In this document: piece by piece, positions 1-8,348 of the stretch
Numbering within the stretch: position 1 is the first letter of the stretch
Layout of the letters: the number at the start of each line of letters is the position of its first letter
Made by a program: the position numbers and the translations under genes
Notes under the pieces: model-generated
What the model saw: the letters and a program-made list of their open reading frames with translations, nothing else
Databases searched by the model: none
Told to the model about the DNA's origin: nothing
Assembly: GCA_001767855.1 (NCBI GenBank)
Contig: MEMF01000001.1
Span: 1 to 64,000 of the forward strand
Direction of reading: 5' to 3'
Origin: Alphaproteobacteria bacterium RIFCSPHIGHO2_01_FULL_41_14
GTDB taxonomy: Bacteria; Pseudomonadota; Alphaproteobacteria; UBA7879; UBA5542
Length of the DNA stretch: 64,000 nucleotides

Positions 1-83
1 TCCTTCTGACGCTCATTTTAGACTCCTTTCTAGCGTTACACTCTACCAGAAATTTATCCTTACCTACTGGTCCACTTTCTTAG

Positions 84-617
84 GACCACCTCTCCAAACA
101 ATCAGGCACTTCTTTTTCTGCACCCATTATTTCTGGTGCTGCTGCGTTGATCAGAAGCAAATATCCAAACTTCTCTAGCGAAGAAATTGGTGAAATTTTA
201 CTAGAATCAGCGGATCGAACATTTATGAGATTTGATAATCAAGGCCCAATCCAGGTCTATAATAAAAGAGATTTTTCACCTTCTCAACTGATTGCCTTTC
301 GTGACAATCTAGTGAAACAGGGAATAACACGACATGAAACCTATCATACTTTGAAAGGTGATCCGGATGCAGATCAATCGGTAAAGCCAGGAGAGAAACC
401 TGATTTTAAACGATTTTCTCAATATGGTAAGGGGATTTTAAATATTAAAAATGCTTTGCTATATGCCTTTATTCTAAATTTAGAAAAACAAAAAGGGGTA
501 AGATCTTCTCCTGTAGAAATTCGTAAAAAAATGTTAAAAATGCTTCGAGCCGAGCAAGAATTCGCAGCGAAAACAATTCAAAGAGCTTACAGAAAAAAAG
601 AGCAACAAAAGAGCTAG
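84..617 (+). pseudogene. 3' fragment of a subtilisin-family (S8) serine protease, interrupted by a stop
   Basis: The frame after the in-frame TAG at 81-83 begins close to GTSFSAPIISGAAALIRSKY, the motif around the catalytic serine of subtilases (Ser within bases 108-119), and ends with a typical closing helix (YGKGILNIKNAL). The Asp and His catalytic regions would lie upstream. The 80 bases before the TAG are open in this frame but do not resemble a protease; another frame is also open there, so a frameshift plus stop is possible. A TTG at 147 could start a 156-residue product, but that would drop the catalytic serine. The C-terminus (about residues 143-154 from that TTG) has an IQ-like stretch, AAKTIQRAYRKK. 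The subtilase assignment rests on the GTSFSAP motif. Whether this is a true pseudogene or only looks so because the window starts here cannot be settled. Confidence 0.65.
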
Positions 618-669
618 ATTTTTCCTCTCTAATATGGCAGTGTCTCTTAGAAGTACAAAAGGAGATTCC

Positions 670-1272
670 ATGAGCGTATTAGTCGGTAAGCAAGCCCCTG
701 ATTTTACAGCGGCAGCAGTGATGCCTGATAATTCCATTAACGAACACTTTAACCTTAAAAAACATCTTAAAGGAAAAGTAGGTCTTCTATTTTTCTATCC
801 GCTCGACTTTACCTTTGTGTGTCCCTCTGAAATTTTGGCTTTTGATAATCGGATGGCTCAGTTTAAAGAGCGTGGCGTGGAAGTGATCGCGGTGAGTGTG
901 GATTCCCACTTTACCCATCTGGCTTGGAAAAATACGGCCATTAACGCGGGTGGTATTGGACACGTAAAATTTCCCATTGTGGCAGATCTCACAAAGAACA
1001 TTGCCCGTGATTATGATGTGCTAATCAATGAAGCGGTCGCTTTACGGGGTACTTTCTTGATTGATGAAGAGGGTTTTGTGCGTCATCAAGTGGTGAATGA
1101 TTTGCCACTCGGACGAAATGTGGATGAATCTCTGCGCATGGTGGATGCCTTACAGTTTCATGAGGAACATGGGGAAGTCTGTCCGGCAGGTTGGAACAAA
1201 GGCAGCAAGGGCATGGAACCGACCTCAAAAGGGGTTGCATCCTATCTCAGCAAATTTGCTGAGGGTCTATAG
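670..1272 (+). CDS. Typical 2-Cys peroxiredoxin (AhpC/Prx1 class)
   Basis: Cytoplasmic thiol peroxidase that reduces hydrogen peroxide and organic hydroperoxides. The start chosen is the ATG at 670, with AGGAG about 6 bases before it; a start at 634 would add 12 residues that do not look like the family. The 200-residue product carries the peroxidatic cysteine Cys51 in FTFVCPSE and the resolving Cys171 in GEVCPAGW, plus the usual YPLDFTFVCP core and a C-terminal tail long enough to act in the typical 2-Cys cycle. No ahpF or thioredoxin reductase lies next to it, so the electron donor is not visible here. It is followed by a tRNA gene 63 bases downstream. The family assignment is firm; the exact subfamily name is less so. 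Confidence 0.95.
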   Translation: MSVLVGKQAPDFTAAAVMPDNSINEHFNLKKHLKGKVGLLFFYPLDFTFVCPSEILAFDNRMAQFKERGVEVIAVSVDSHFTHLAWKNTAINAGGIGHVKFPIVADLTKNIARDYDVLINEAVALRGTFLIDEEGFVRHQVVNDLPLGRNVDESLRMVDALQFHEEHGEVCPAGWNKGSKGMEPTSKGVASYLSKFAEGL

Positions 1273-1335
1273 AGGGTCTTTTCTAAAAAAGGCTTGCACT
1301 TAGCTGTTCCTTGGGATAAGTTTCCAGAATCTTAT

Positions 1336-1412
1336 GCGCTCGTAGCTCAATTGGATAGAGCACTTGACTACGAATCAAGAGGTTAGAGGTTCGAGTCCTC
1401 TCGAGCGCACCA
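1336..1412 (+). tRNA. tRNA-Arg (anticodon ACG)
   Basis: A complete cloverleaf can be drawn. The acceptor stem GCGCTCG pairs with CGAGCGC, the anticodon arm is CTTGA-CTACGAA-TCAAG giving anticodon ACG, the T arm is AGAGG-TTCGAGT-CCTCT, and the CCA end is encoded (1410-1412). ACG would be read as ICG after deamination by TadA, whose gene lies at 61235-61708 in this window. Confidence 0.97.
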
Positions 1413-1437
1413 GTTTCTTTGTCTGAGTTTGATCCAA

Positions 1438-2487
1438 ATGCGGTTGTCTTCTGCTCTGTCTTATTCTCTGTTTCTTTCTCGTGTGGGGGAGTTTTTAAGG
1501 CCCTTTATTGAGATTGGTCTAAAAAGCCTTGTACAAGAGGATGCGAAAAATCTTTCTTTTTTTGAAATTCTTGACGGGATGTCGATCACAAAACTCTATC
1601 GATTCACCCATAAAAACCAGTCTTATGTCTTGCGGATTTTGGCGCCCCATTATACGGCGGAGAAGCGGCGAAATGAAATCGAAGCTCATACCCTTGGAGC
1701 TCAACTGGGCATCGCGCCTCGGCTTTATTATACAGACCCCAACGCCTTTATTTTGATCATGGCTTATGTGGAATCACGGGTTCTGACGCTCCATGATCTC
1801 AAAAAAAAAGACATTCTGGAAACCTTGGGAAAAATCTTGTCCAAATTGCATGGAAAGTCTGATTTCTTTCCCCATCGGCGGTCTCAGCGGGATCGGGTGA
1901 TGTTGCATGTCCAGAAAGCGCGGAGGTATGACATTGCTTTCCCATCGGTTTACGAAGATCTCTATGAACGGTATCAAGCAGAAGCCAATCAGCAAGAGAA
2001 AAAGGACCAGGCTTTGGTACACGGGGATTTAAATCTGTCGAATATCTTGCTCACCTCCGAGGGAAAAATCTTTCTGATTGATTGGGCGACGGCGAGCCTA
2101 GACAATCAATATGTGGACTTAGGGAATCTGACGCTGTGGGGCGGCATGGGACCTGTTGAGACAGAGAGTCTCATGGATGCCTATTTTGGGCGTCCGCCAA
2201 CAAAAAAAGAACTCACGGCGCTCTGTTGGGGGCAAAAGGGGGGTGCTTTTTATACAGCGACCCTTTGGTTGCAGGCGGCGTATGGTGATGTGGGTCGTCA
2301 CCCCTCCCTCACCATGGCTGAGCAAAGGCAGGATCTCGATCGATGGATGGAGGAGCCTCTTCGGGAAGCGTGGGACTATACTCGAACGGGGGACGTTGTA
2401 TCGCTAAAGGCAGGGGAACGAAGTCTGGAAGACAAATTAAAATACGGACTGTCTTTCCTAAAAGCCTATCAGAACTGGGTGTGCTGA
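1438..2487 (+). CDS. APH/choline-kinase-fold phosphotransferase
   Basis: Small-molecule kinase of the aminoglycoside phosphotransferase fold (phosphotransferase enzyme family). With the ATG at 1438 it is 349 residues; a TTG at 1429 is possible but adds little. The catalytic loop VHGDLNLSNILL holds Asp197 and Asn202, and LIDWATA supplies the metal-binding Asp215. The N-lobe has a plausible ATP-lysine strand (SYVLRILAP). The distance from the catalytic loop to the C-terminus, about 150 residues, fits the choline/ethanolamine kinase and thiamine kinase side of the family, but the substrate cannot be read from the sequence. It sits alone between the tRNA and a convergent OmpA-domain gene, so neighbours give no help. 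Confidence 0.75.
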   Translation: MRLSSALSYSLFLSRVGEFLRPFIEIGLKSLVQEDAKNLSFFEILDGMSITKLYRFTHKNQSYVLRILAPHYTAEKRRNEIEAHTLGAQLGIAPRLYYTDPNAFILIMAYVESRVLTLHDLKKKDILETLGKILSKLHGKSDFFPHRRSQRDRVMLHVQKARRYDIAFPSVYEDLYERYQAEANQQEKKDQALVHGDLNLSNILLTSEGKIFLIDWATASLDNQYVDLGNLTLWGGMGPVETESLMDAYFGRPPTKKELTALCWGQKGGAFYTATLWLQAAYGDVGRHPSLTMAEQRQDLDRWMEEPLREAWDYTRTGDVVSLKAGERSLEDKLKYGLSFLKAYQNWVC

Positions 2488-2488
2488 T

Positions 2489-3175
2489 TTATACGTAATC
2501 AAAGCTGAGGCTTACCCGTCTGTTTTGTGGGTAGGGGCCACGGTTATAACTGCTGAAGCTAATTAGGCATAATCTTTTCGCGTCCACCCCTTTACTGATA
2601 AAGTATTGACCCACGGTGTAGGCGCGCTTATAGGCAATCATCCAGCTTGAGGTGTATCCATTTTGGTTGGGGGAGGTTTGGGGGTCAGCGTGGCCTTCAA
2701 TCCGCAAAATCCAGGGAAATTTTGTTTGTTTCGTGAGACGTAATAATTGGGTAGCAATTTTGTCCAAGGATTTTTTGGCGGAAGGGGTAAGGCCGTCAGA
2801 CTCTGATTTGAAAAACGTCTGGTCGCGAAAGGTGAGACGCCCTTTTTCCAGAGTAATGCCACACGTGGGGTTCAAGGCTTGCTCAAGGGCACTATTCAGT
2901 TGGTACAAGGGAATGGCATCTAGTTTTCTTTGGGTGGTCTCCAGTCTTGCTTCAAAATCAGACTGTACGTTGTTCAGCCGTGCTTTGAGTTGGTTGTTTT
3001 CTTGAACTTGGAGATTTAAGCGCTCGCCTAAAGATTTGATCACATCGTTCTTATTATACGAATTTGTATAACGCCCGTTTAAGACGAGACGGTCAACAAT
3101 CAAAAAGGAAAACCCTATCAAAATGACAAGCAAAACAAAGGACAGTAGGTTTACTAAGAAAGACTGTATGGACAT
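2489..3175 (-). CDS. Membrane-anchored OmpA/MotB-domain protein
   Basis: A 228-residue protein with one N-terminal transmembrane helix (about residues 9-30), a coiled-coil-like segment (about 45-95) and a C-terminal OmpA-type peptidoglycan-binding region (about 120-228). The last shows IEGHADP, followed by MIAYKRAYTVGQYFISKGV where OmpA domains have the LSxxRAxxV helix. The layout, an inner-membrane anchor plus a periplasmic OmpA domain, is that of MotB-like or wall-anchoring proteins. No motA/exbB/tolQ partner is adjacent, and the transmembrane helix lacks an obvious conserved proton-binding Asp, so a motor role is not supported. It converges on the APH-fold kinase gene with one base between stop codons. 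Confidence 0.75.
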   Translation of the reverse strand: MSIQSFLVNLLSFVLLVILIGFSFLIVDRLVLNGRYTNSYNKNDVIKSLGERLNLQVQENNQLKARLNNVQSDFEARLETTQRKLDAIPLYQLNSALEQALNPTCGITLEKGRLTFRDQTFFKSESDGLTPSAKKSLDKIATQLLRLTKQTKFPWILRIEGHADPQTSPNQNGYTSSWMIAYKRAYTVGQYFISKGVDAKRLCLISFSSYNRGPYPQNRRVSLSFDYV

Positions 3176-3232
3176 AAAGATAATCCCCCCTATTTCAAGG
3201 CTATCATAGAAGGACCGAGCGGTCTAGAGAGT

Positions 3233-3676
3233 CTATTCTCTATGATACGGATGACCACTTAGAATTTGTTGAGCGCGATAAAGTTGTTCCACTAAGAGAA
3301 GGCGGACCATCATGTGGGGCCAAGTGGTGCGGCCAAAAGAAAGGGTCATCTGGGCTTTTTGTTGAGCCAAGGGAGGGAGCCCCCTCGCGGCCCCAATTAA
3401 AAAACAAAGATGGCTTTCCCCTTGGGTCTGCCACTTCTCGATGTGGTGGCTGAAGTCCATGCTGGAAAGAGACGTTCCTTTTTCGTCCAAAGCAATGAGG
3501 AAGGTGTTTTTGGGAATGAGGGAGAGAAATTTCTCTCCAAAGGTTGATTTGGCTTCTTCCTTTGGGTCCAATTCTTTAAAGGTAACCTTCCAATGAAGGG
3601 GGGTCACATAGTCTTGGACTAAAGAAAGCAGGGGGGAGGGTTTTAGTCTCCCAACCGCAACAATGGTAATGTGCAT
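3233..3676 (-). CDS. rlmH: 23S rRNA (pseudouridine1915-N3)-methyltransferase RlmH
   Basis: SPOUT-fold methyltransferase that methylates pseudouridine 1915 in helix 69 of 23S rRNA. The length of 147 residues is normal for the family. The SAM-binding trefoil region reads CFLIGAARGL, and the C-terminus LLLVEQLYRAQQILSGHPYH is the family signature. IGAARGL departs slightly from the more usual GGADG/GGPxG form. The gene starts on the base after the stop codon of rsfS (3677), so the two ribosome-related genes form an rsfS-rlmH pair as in many proteobacteria. Confidence 0.96.
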   Translation of the reverse strand: MHITIVAVGRLKPSPLLSLVQDYVTPLHWKVTFKELDPKEEAKSTFGEKFLSLIPKNTFLIALDEKGTSLSSMDFSHHIEKWQTQGESHLCFLIGAARGLPPLAQQKAQMTLSFGRTTWPHMMVRLLLVEQLYRAQQILSGHPYHRE

Positions 3677-4048
3677 CTATCCTCGTCGAGCGACCAAGAG
3701 AGGCGTGCTCCACATATTTTCTAGGTCGTATAGTTGACGTGTTTCTGGGCGGAAGAGATGCACAATCAGGTTTCCGAGGTCCACAAGAATCCAATCAGCG
3801 CCATTTTCTTTCCCTTCAATCCGAACATACGTGTGCCCCAATTTATGAGCCGTTTTCTGTACATAATCACCAAGCGCCAATAAATGGCGCTGGCTTGTAC
3901 CAGAAGCAACAATCATATGATCGGAAAAAGAAGTTTTATCGACTAGGTCGATAACGGTGACGTCTATAGCTTTGTTGTCATCAAGGACTTTACAAATGAC
4001 CTTTAGAAAGGCTCCCCTCGTTGAAGAGGTTTTATTTTTCACAGACAT
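3677..4048 (-). CDS. rsfS: Ribosomal silencing factor RsfS (YbeB/Iojap family)
   Basis: Binds ribosomal protein L14 and blocks subunit joining when nutrients are short. The start chosen is the ATG whose complement is at 4046-4048, preceded by AAGGAGA; the longer frame up to 4177 would add 43 residues with no family resemblance. The 123-residue product has DVTVIDLVDKTSFSDHMIVA, TSQRHLLALGD and ADWILVDLGNLIVHLF, which are the conserved Iojap-family blocks. It is directly followed by rlmH. The divergent neighbour is secA; the roughly 200-base gap between them must hold the start signals of both. Confidence 0.95.
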   Translation of the reverse strand: MSVKNKTSSTRGAFLKVICKVLDDNKAIDVTVIDLVDKTSFSDHMIVASGTSQRHLLALGDYVQKTAHKLGHTYVRIEGKENGADWILVDLGNLIVHLFRPETRQLYDLENMWSTPLLVARRG

Positions 4049-4251
4049 AGGTCTCCTTATTCTTTTGATTATATCCCTAGAATTTATGAACTTCAAATAT
4101 TTCTTTAAAAGATTATCTGAGGGGCTGACACCTAATAAAATTAGGGGAACTCTACAAAAAAACACTGATGAATACAAGGATTTCTAAGAAAAAACATTTA
4201 ATTTTGGTACAATTTCATGTATAACGGAAAGATTAAAAAAGGGTTGTGATG

Positions 4252-6945
4252 ATGTTAAAGACGCTTCTCCAAAAAGTATTCGGTTCTTCTAATGAACGAG
4301 TTGTAAAAAAACTTTATTTAACCGTTACTCAAATCAATGGGTTTGAACCGTTGCTCTCTTCCTTGTCTGACGAGGAATTGCGGGCGCAAACAGACAAGTT
4401 TCGCACTAAACTTAGGGAAGGGGCTTCTTTACAAGATATCCTGCCCGAGGCATTTGCCACTGTTCGAGAGGCCGCTAAACGGACTCTAGGTCACCGGCAT
4501 TACGATGTTCAGTTGATGGGAGGCATGATTCTTCATCAGGGGCAAATCGTTGAAATGAAAACGGGGGAAGGAAAAACGTTGGTCGCAACGCTTCCCATTT
4601 ATCTAAATGCCTTAGAAGGTAAAGGGGTTCACCTTGTCACCATCAACGATTATTTGGCCGAACGAGACACGGCCTGGATGGGAAGAATTTATCGATTTTT
4701 GGGTCTGACGGTGTCGTGCATTACGAACAACATGTCAGATGAGGCGCGTCGAGAGGCTTATAAAGCAGATATCACCTATGTGACGAACAACGAGCTGGGG
4801 TTCGATTACCTGCGGGACAATATGAAGTTCCGCTTAGAAGAGATGGTTCAGCGTCCCTTTAACTATGCCATCGTGGATGAAGTAGACAGTATTCTCATCG
4901 ATGAAGCGCGAACCCCCCTGATCATTTCTGGCGCGGCAGAAGACTCTTCGGCTCTTTATGTGTCAGTGAATAAGGTTGTCAGTCAATTAAAAGCAGAAGA
5001 CTATGAAAAAGATGAAAAGCAAAACAATGTCACGTTGACAGAAAAGGGTGTGGAGAAAGTGGAAGAACTGCTCAGGAAAGCAGGGCTTTTAACCAGCGCG
5101 TCCCTTTATGATCTTCAGAATATTTCCTTAGTGCACCATGTGAACCAGGCTTTAAAAGCCCACACCCTTTTCCAGAAAGAAAAGGATTATATCATTAAGG
5201 ATATGAAGATCGTCCTGATTGACGAGTTTACCGGCCGTATGATGGATGGCCGTCGATTCTCGGATGGGCTGCACCAAGCCTTAGAAGCCAAAGAAGATGT
5301 GCCTGTTCAGATGGAGAACCAGACCTTGGCGTCCATTACTTTCCAAAACTATTTTCGTATGTATCCCAAACTAGCGGGAATGACGGGAACAGCCATGACA
5401 GAAGCCCTAGAATTTGAAGAAACTTACGGCTTGCAGTGTTTTGATCTCCCCACCCATGAGCCTTGTGTGCGGAAAGACAGGGACGACGAAGTCTATCGGA
5501 CCGAACGCGAAAAATTTGCGGCGGTGGTAGACGTGGTTAAGGACTGCCAATCCCGTCAGCAGCCCGTGTTGGTAGGAACAGCGAGTATCGAGAAGTCCGA
5601 GCAATTCTCCCAAGAGCTGAAAAAACATAAGATTCCTCATAATGTCTTAAATGCACGGTATCATGATAAGGAAGCTCTCATTATTGCGGACGCCGGTCGA
5701 CCAGGAAACGTTACCATTGCCACCAACATGGCAGGGCGTGGGACAGATATTAAGTTGGGCGGGAATCTAGAAGCGCGCACAGCTCTTGAGTTGGGATCTA
5801 TGGAAGATGGACCTGCAAAAATCAAAGCCATGCAGAAAATAAAGGAAGACATTCAGAAAGATGCTGAGAAAGTGTTGGCGTCTGGAGGTCTTTATGTGAT
5901 TGGAACGGAGCGGCATGAAAGCCGGCGGATTGACAATCAGTTGCGGGGGCGGTCTGGTCGTCAAGGAGACCCTGGGGCGTCTAAGTTTTTCTTATCCTTA
6001 GAAGATGATCTCATGAGAATTTTTGGATCCGAACGATTGGATAGCATGCTCGTGAAGCTGGGGCTAAAGGAAGGGGAGGCCATTACGCACCCTTGGATCA
6101 ACAAGGCGTTAGAAAAAGCACAGGGCAAAGTAGAAGCCCGAAACTATGATATGCGGAAGCATTTGCTCAAATACGACAACGTGATGAACGAACAGAGAAA
6201 AGCCGTTTATGAGTTGCGTCGTGACTTGATGCAAGATGTGGATGTCTCTGAAATGTTGCAGGGTATGAGAGAAGATGTGGTCAGTCAGTTGATTACCAGC
6301 TGTATTCCGCCCAAAGCTTACCCTTCTGATTGGAATATTTCTGGACTTCACGAAGAAGTCCGACGGATTTTTGATTTAGAGCTGCCGGTGGCAGAGTGGG
6401 CGTCCGAAGAGGGGATTGCGGATCAAGAAATTAAAAAACGTCTTGAAACTGAGATTGAAAAACAAATTCAGCATAAGTTATCCGGTGTGGATGGCGAGAT
6501 GCTAAAGACGCTTCAAAAGAGCGTTCTTTTACGTCTCTTAGACCAACATTGGAAGGATCATTTGCTTTCTTTGGACCATATGCGCCAAGGTGTCAATTTG
6601 AGGGCCTACGCCCAGCGCGACCCCTTGAATGAATACAAGCACGAAGCCTTTAAGATGTTCGAAGCCATGTTAGAGCGCCTGAAAGAAAACATTATCTCTG
6701 TGCTCTGCCATTTCCGTTTCGAACCTGAAGATCTTCTGAATGTCATGCCGGAAGGGCCGGCGCGTATGCATGAAACCCGCCAAGACCCGGCGTTGCAGAA
6801 TCAACAAAAGGGCCAAGGGGGTCAAGACTCTATGGTAGAGTTTAATCCGTCAGATTCTTCTACCTGGGGGCAGTTACCGCGCAATGTGCCGTGCCCTTGT
6901 GGATCTGGGAAGAAATATAAGTATTGCCACGGGAAGTTGAATTAG
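4252..6945 (+). CDS. secA: Preprotein translocase ATPase SecA
   Basis: Motor of the Sec pathway that pushes unfolded preproteins through SecYEG. The ATG at 4252 is preferred over ATG 4249 and GTG 4246 because the GGG at 4241-4243 is then 8 bases upstream and the product begins [16 protein letters not shown], as usual. The 897-residue protein has Walker A MKTGEGKT near residues 102-109, [17 protein letters not shown], the second-helicase-domain motif [14 protein letters not shown], and a C-terminal zinc-binding tail [14 protein letters not shown] for SecB or ribosome contact. Length and order are complete. It is monocistronic here. It is the likely export route for the many signal-peptide proteins in this window. 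TATAAC at 4220-4225 is a possible -10 box with only a weak -35. Confidence 0.98.
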   Translation: MLKTLLQKVFGSSNERVVKKLYLTVTQINGFEPLLSSLSDEELRAQTDKFRTKLREGASLQDILPEAFATVREAAKRTLGHRHYDVQLMGGMILHQGQIVEMKTGEGKTLVATLPIYLNALEGKGVHLVTINDYLAERDTAWMGRIYRFLGLTVSCITNNMSDEARREAYKADITYVTNNELGFDYLRDNMKFRLEEMVQRPFNYAIVDEVDSILIDEARTPLIISGAAEDSSALYVSVNKVVSQLKAEDYEKDEKQNNVTLTEKGVEKVEELLRKAGLLTSASLYDLQNISLVHHVNQALKAHTLFQKEKDYIIKDMKIVLIDEFTGRMMDGRRFSDGLHQALEAKEDVPVQMENQTLASITFQNYFRMYPKLAGMTGTAMTEALEFEETYGLQCFDLPTHEPCVRKDRDDEVYRTEREKFAAVVDVVKDCQSRQQPVLVGTASIEKSEQFSQELKKHKIPHNVLNARYHDKEALIIADAGRPGNVTIATNMAGRGTDIKLGGNLEARTALELGSMEDGPAKIKAMQKIKEDIQKDAEKVLASGGLYVIGTERHESRRIDNQLRGRSGRQGDPGASKFFLSLEDDLMRIFGSERLDSMLVKLGLKEGEAITHPWINKALEKAQGKVEARNYDMRKHLLKYDNVMNEQRKAVYELRRDLMQDVDVSEMLQGMREDVVSQLITSCIPPKAYPSDWNISGLHEEVRRIFDLELPVAEWASEEGIADQEIKKRLETEIEKQIQHKLSGVDGEMLKTLQKSVLLRLLDQHWKDHLLSLDHMRQGVNLRAYAQRDPLNEYKHEAFKMFEAMLERLKENIISVLCHFRFEPEDLLNVMPEGPARMHETRQDPALQNQQKGQGGQDSMVEFNPSDSSTWGQLPRNVPCPCGSGKKYKYCHGKLN

Positions 6946-7412
6946 CCCAGGAGGCTCTTAGGCCGGGTATTTCTGCTTTTCCTGAAAAAACTAGAGCAAT
7001 CTCTTGACTCGCCATGCTTTTGTTTAAATAAATAAAGAATCAACAAAAAATATTGATTTTCGCGATAAAAAAGGAAATAACGGCTTATTAAGCCTTTAGC
7101 GTTAAAGAAGTGATTAAACACACAACGACGTGGAGCCCTTGATGCAACACTGCCTCTGGAGATTTTTTTTATATGCGGCGCTAACAGCTCTCTCATTTTT
7201 TGAAAACCACGACCTCCGCGAATGGGTGCCGTATGGAACAACACATCTTCTTTTTATCGATTCTCGTGGCGTTCAACAATCGTTTCCCCTGCCTGGATAT
7301 GACGATAATCCTCCCAATAACAGCGGCTCGTGCTTCTCCGCTGATGACTCTCCAGATCCAACAACGAGATGAATCGAATGATGCCCTCCTAACCATTTTA
7401 GAAAGAACTCTG
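6946..7412. other. 467-base gap with no convincing gene; possible leader or decayed sequence
   Basis: Between secA and the first secreted protein. It contains a TTGACT at 7004-7009 with AT-rich sequence 16-17 bases on, a possible weak promoter for the downstream gene. Two short plus-strand frames are open, one from ATG 7142 starting MQHCLWRFFLYAALTALSFF (signal-peptide-like) and one in the frame of the next gene. Neither has a good ribosome-binding site or a recognisable product. They may be the remains of a further copy of the neighbouring secreted genes. Confidence 0.3.
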
Positions 7413-8348
7413 ATGATCATAAAAGTACTCTTGAAATTGCTCCCGTGCCTCAGTTTGGTGATAGCCTTCTCTCTCCCTGTCCTCGGTGCTCCAGCGGATG
7501 ATGATCCTGCGGACGCCGCCCCCCTTGCCAAAAGAGTATCTCCCTCTTCTGACGCCCCTCAAATCAAGGAGCTCATAGAAGCTTGGTGCATTACAGGCCT
7601 AGCAGAAGAAGAATTAAACCGTCTGGTAGACAAGTTTAAGCGTACACTCGATGGCCCCATCGTCAACACCCTCATAGACTTAGGCATTCAATATGCAGGA
7701 AATCGCCATGAAGACCTTCCCCTAACGAATTTTCTGCAGATCTTGGGGAGGATAGAAACAGACTATTCTTATTCAGAAGGGCGTGCCGTTCGTTTTGTAT
7801 ACTCTCAATTTGTTTCTTTTTTCTTAGACATAAGGAATCCTGGGCCCTACTTATCTGTGTTGGCGAGCATTTTCATTTCTAATAGGTGCCAAGAACACAT
7901 CTCCAAACAGATCATATGTGCAGCTCTTCTCTTCAAGTCCCACATAAAAACGGCCCATGATTTTGAGTGTCTTCTAGGGGATGCCCAAAATTTCGTCCGT
8001 GCAGCGCACCATACCCTTACCCATGCGGACTTCTCTTCTGGTAGAATGCCCACTTCCATCCTTCCCCCAATCCCTAGGGATGGCTGGAAAGATCTTTTTG
8101 AAGAGATCTTTCCATCAGGAGACGACGAGAAGAGCGACACCTCCCCACCCCCTCCTCCTAGAGGAGGAGCGACAGATCGCTTCATTGAGGTGTCCTCCCC
8201 CCCTTCTGCTGGCACAGAGGAAGGGGAAACAGATCGTTCTCCCTTGTTGGAGGGAAATCCTCTCCAAAACGACTATACCATCCGCAAGTCTAGTGAAGAT
8301 AGCGACGAGGAATTTTGGGAAGACGTAGACTCTGGGGCTTCTTCATAA
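7413..8348 (+). CDS. Secreted protein of unknown function with acidic C-terminus (tandem member 1)
   Basis: Not recognised. The frame is open from 7200, but the ATG at 7413 gives a clean signal peptide, MIIKVLLKLLPCLSLVIAFS..LGA, with mature protein starting near APADDDPADAAP; this start is favoured for that reason although its ribosome-binding site (AGAAAG) is weak. The 311-residue product has a helical middle region, then a Pro-rich stretch (SPPPPPRGG, about residues 245-255) and an acidic, Trp-containing tail (SSEDSDEEFWEDVDSG). Transmembrane helices beyond the signal are absent, so it is probably periplasmic, surface or exported. The coding strand is richer in C than in G, unlike the G-rich coding strands of secA and other housekeeping genes nearby. 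The next gene overlaps it by 34 bases. Confidence 0.6.
   Translation: MIIKVLLKLLPCLSLVIAFSLPVLGAPADDDPADAAPLAKRVSPSSDAPQIKELIEAWCITGLAEEELNRLVDKFKRTLDGPIVNTLIDLGIQYAGNRHEDLPLTNFLQILGRIETDYSYSEGRAVRFVYSQFVSFFLDIRNPGPYLSVLASIFISNRCQEHISKQIICAALLFKSHIKTAHDFECLLGDAQNFVRAAHHTLTHADFSSGRMPTSILPPIPRDGWKDLFEEIFPSGDDEKSDTSPPPPPRGGATDRFIEVSSPPSAGTEEGETDRSPLLEGNPLQNDYTIRKSSEDSDEEFWEDVDSGASS

Noticed and set aside
6942..7244. 100-codon minus-strand frame after secA
   Set aside because: It overlaps the leader of the secreted-protein gene, has no start signal and resembles no protein.
7130..7372. 80-codon frame starting like a signal peptide
   Set aside because: The hydrophobic start is suggestive but the rest is not protein-like and there is no ribosome-binding site; kept only as a possible remnant in the gap entry.
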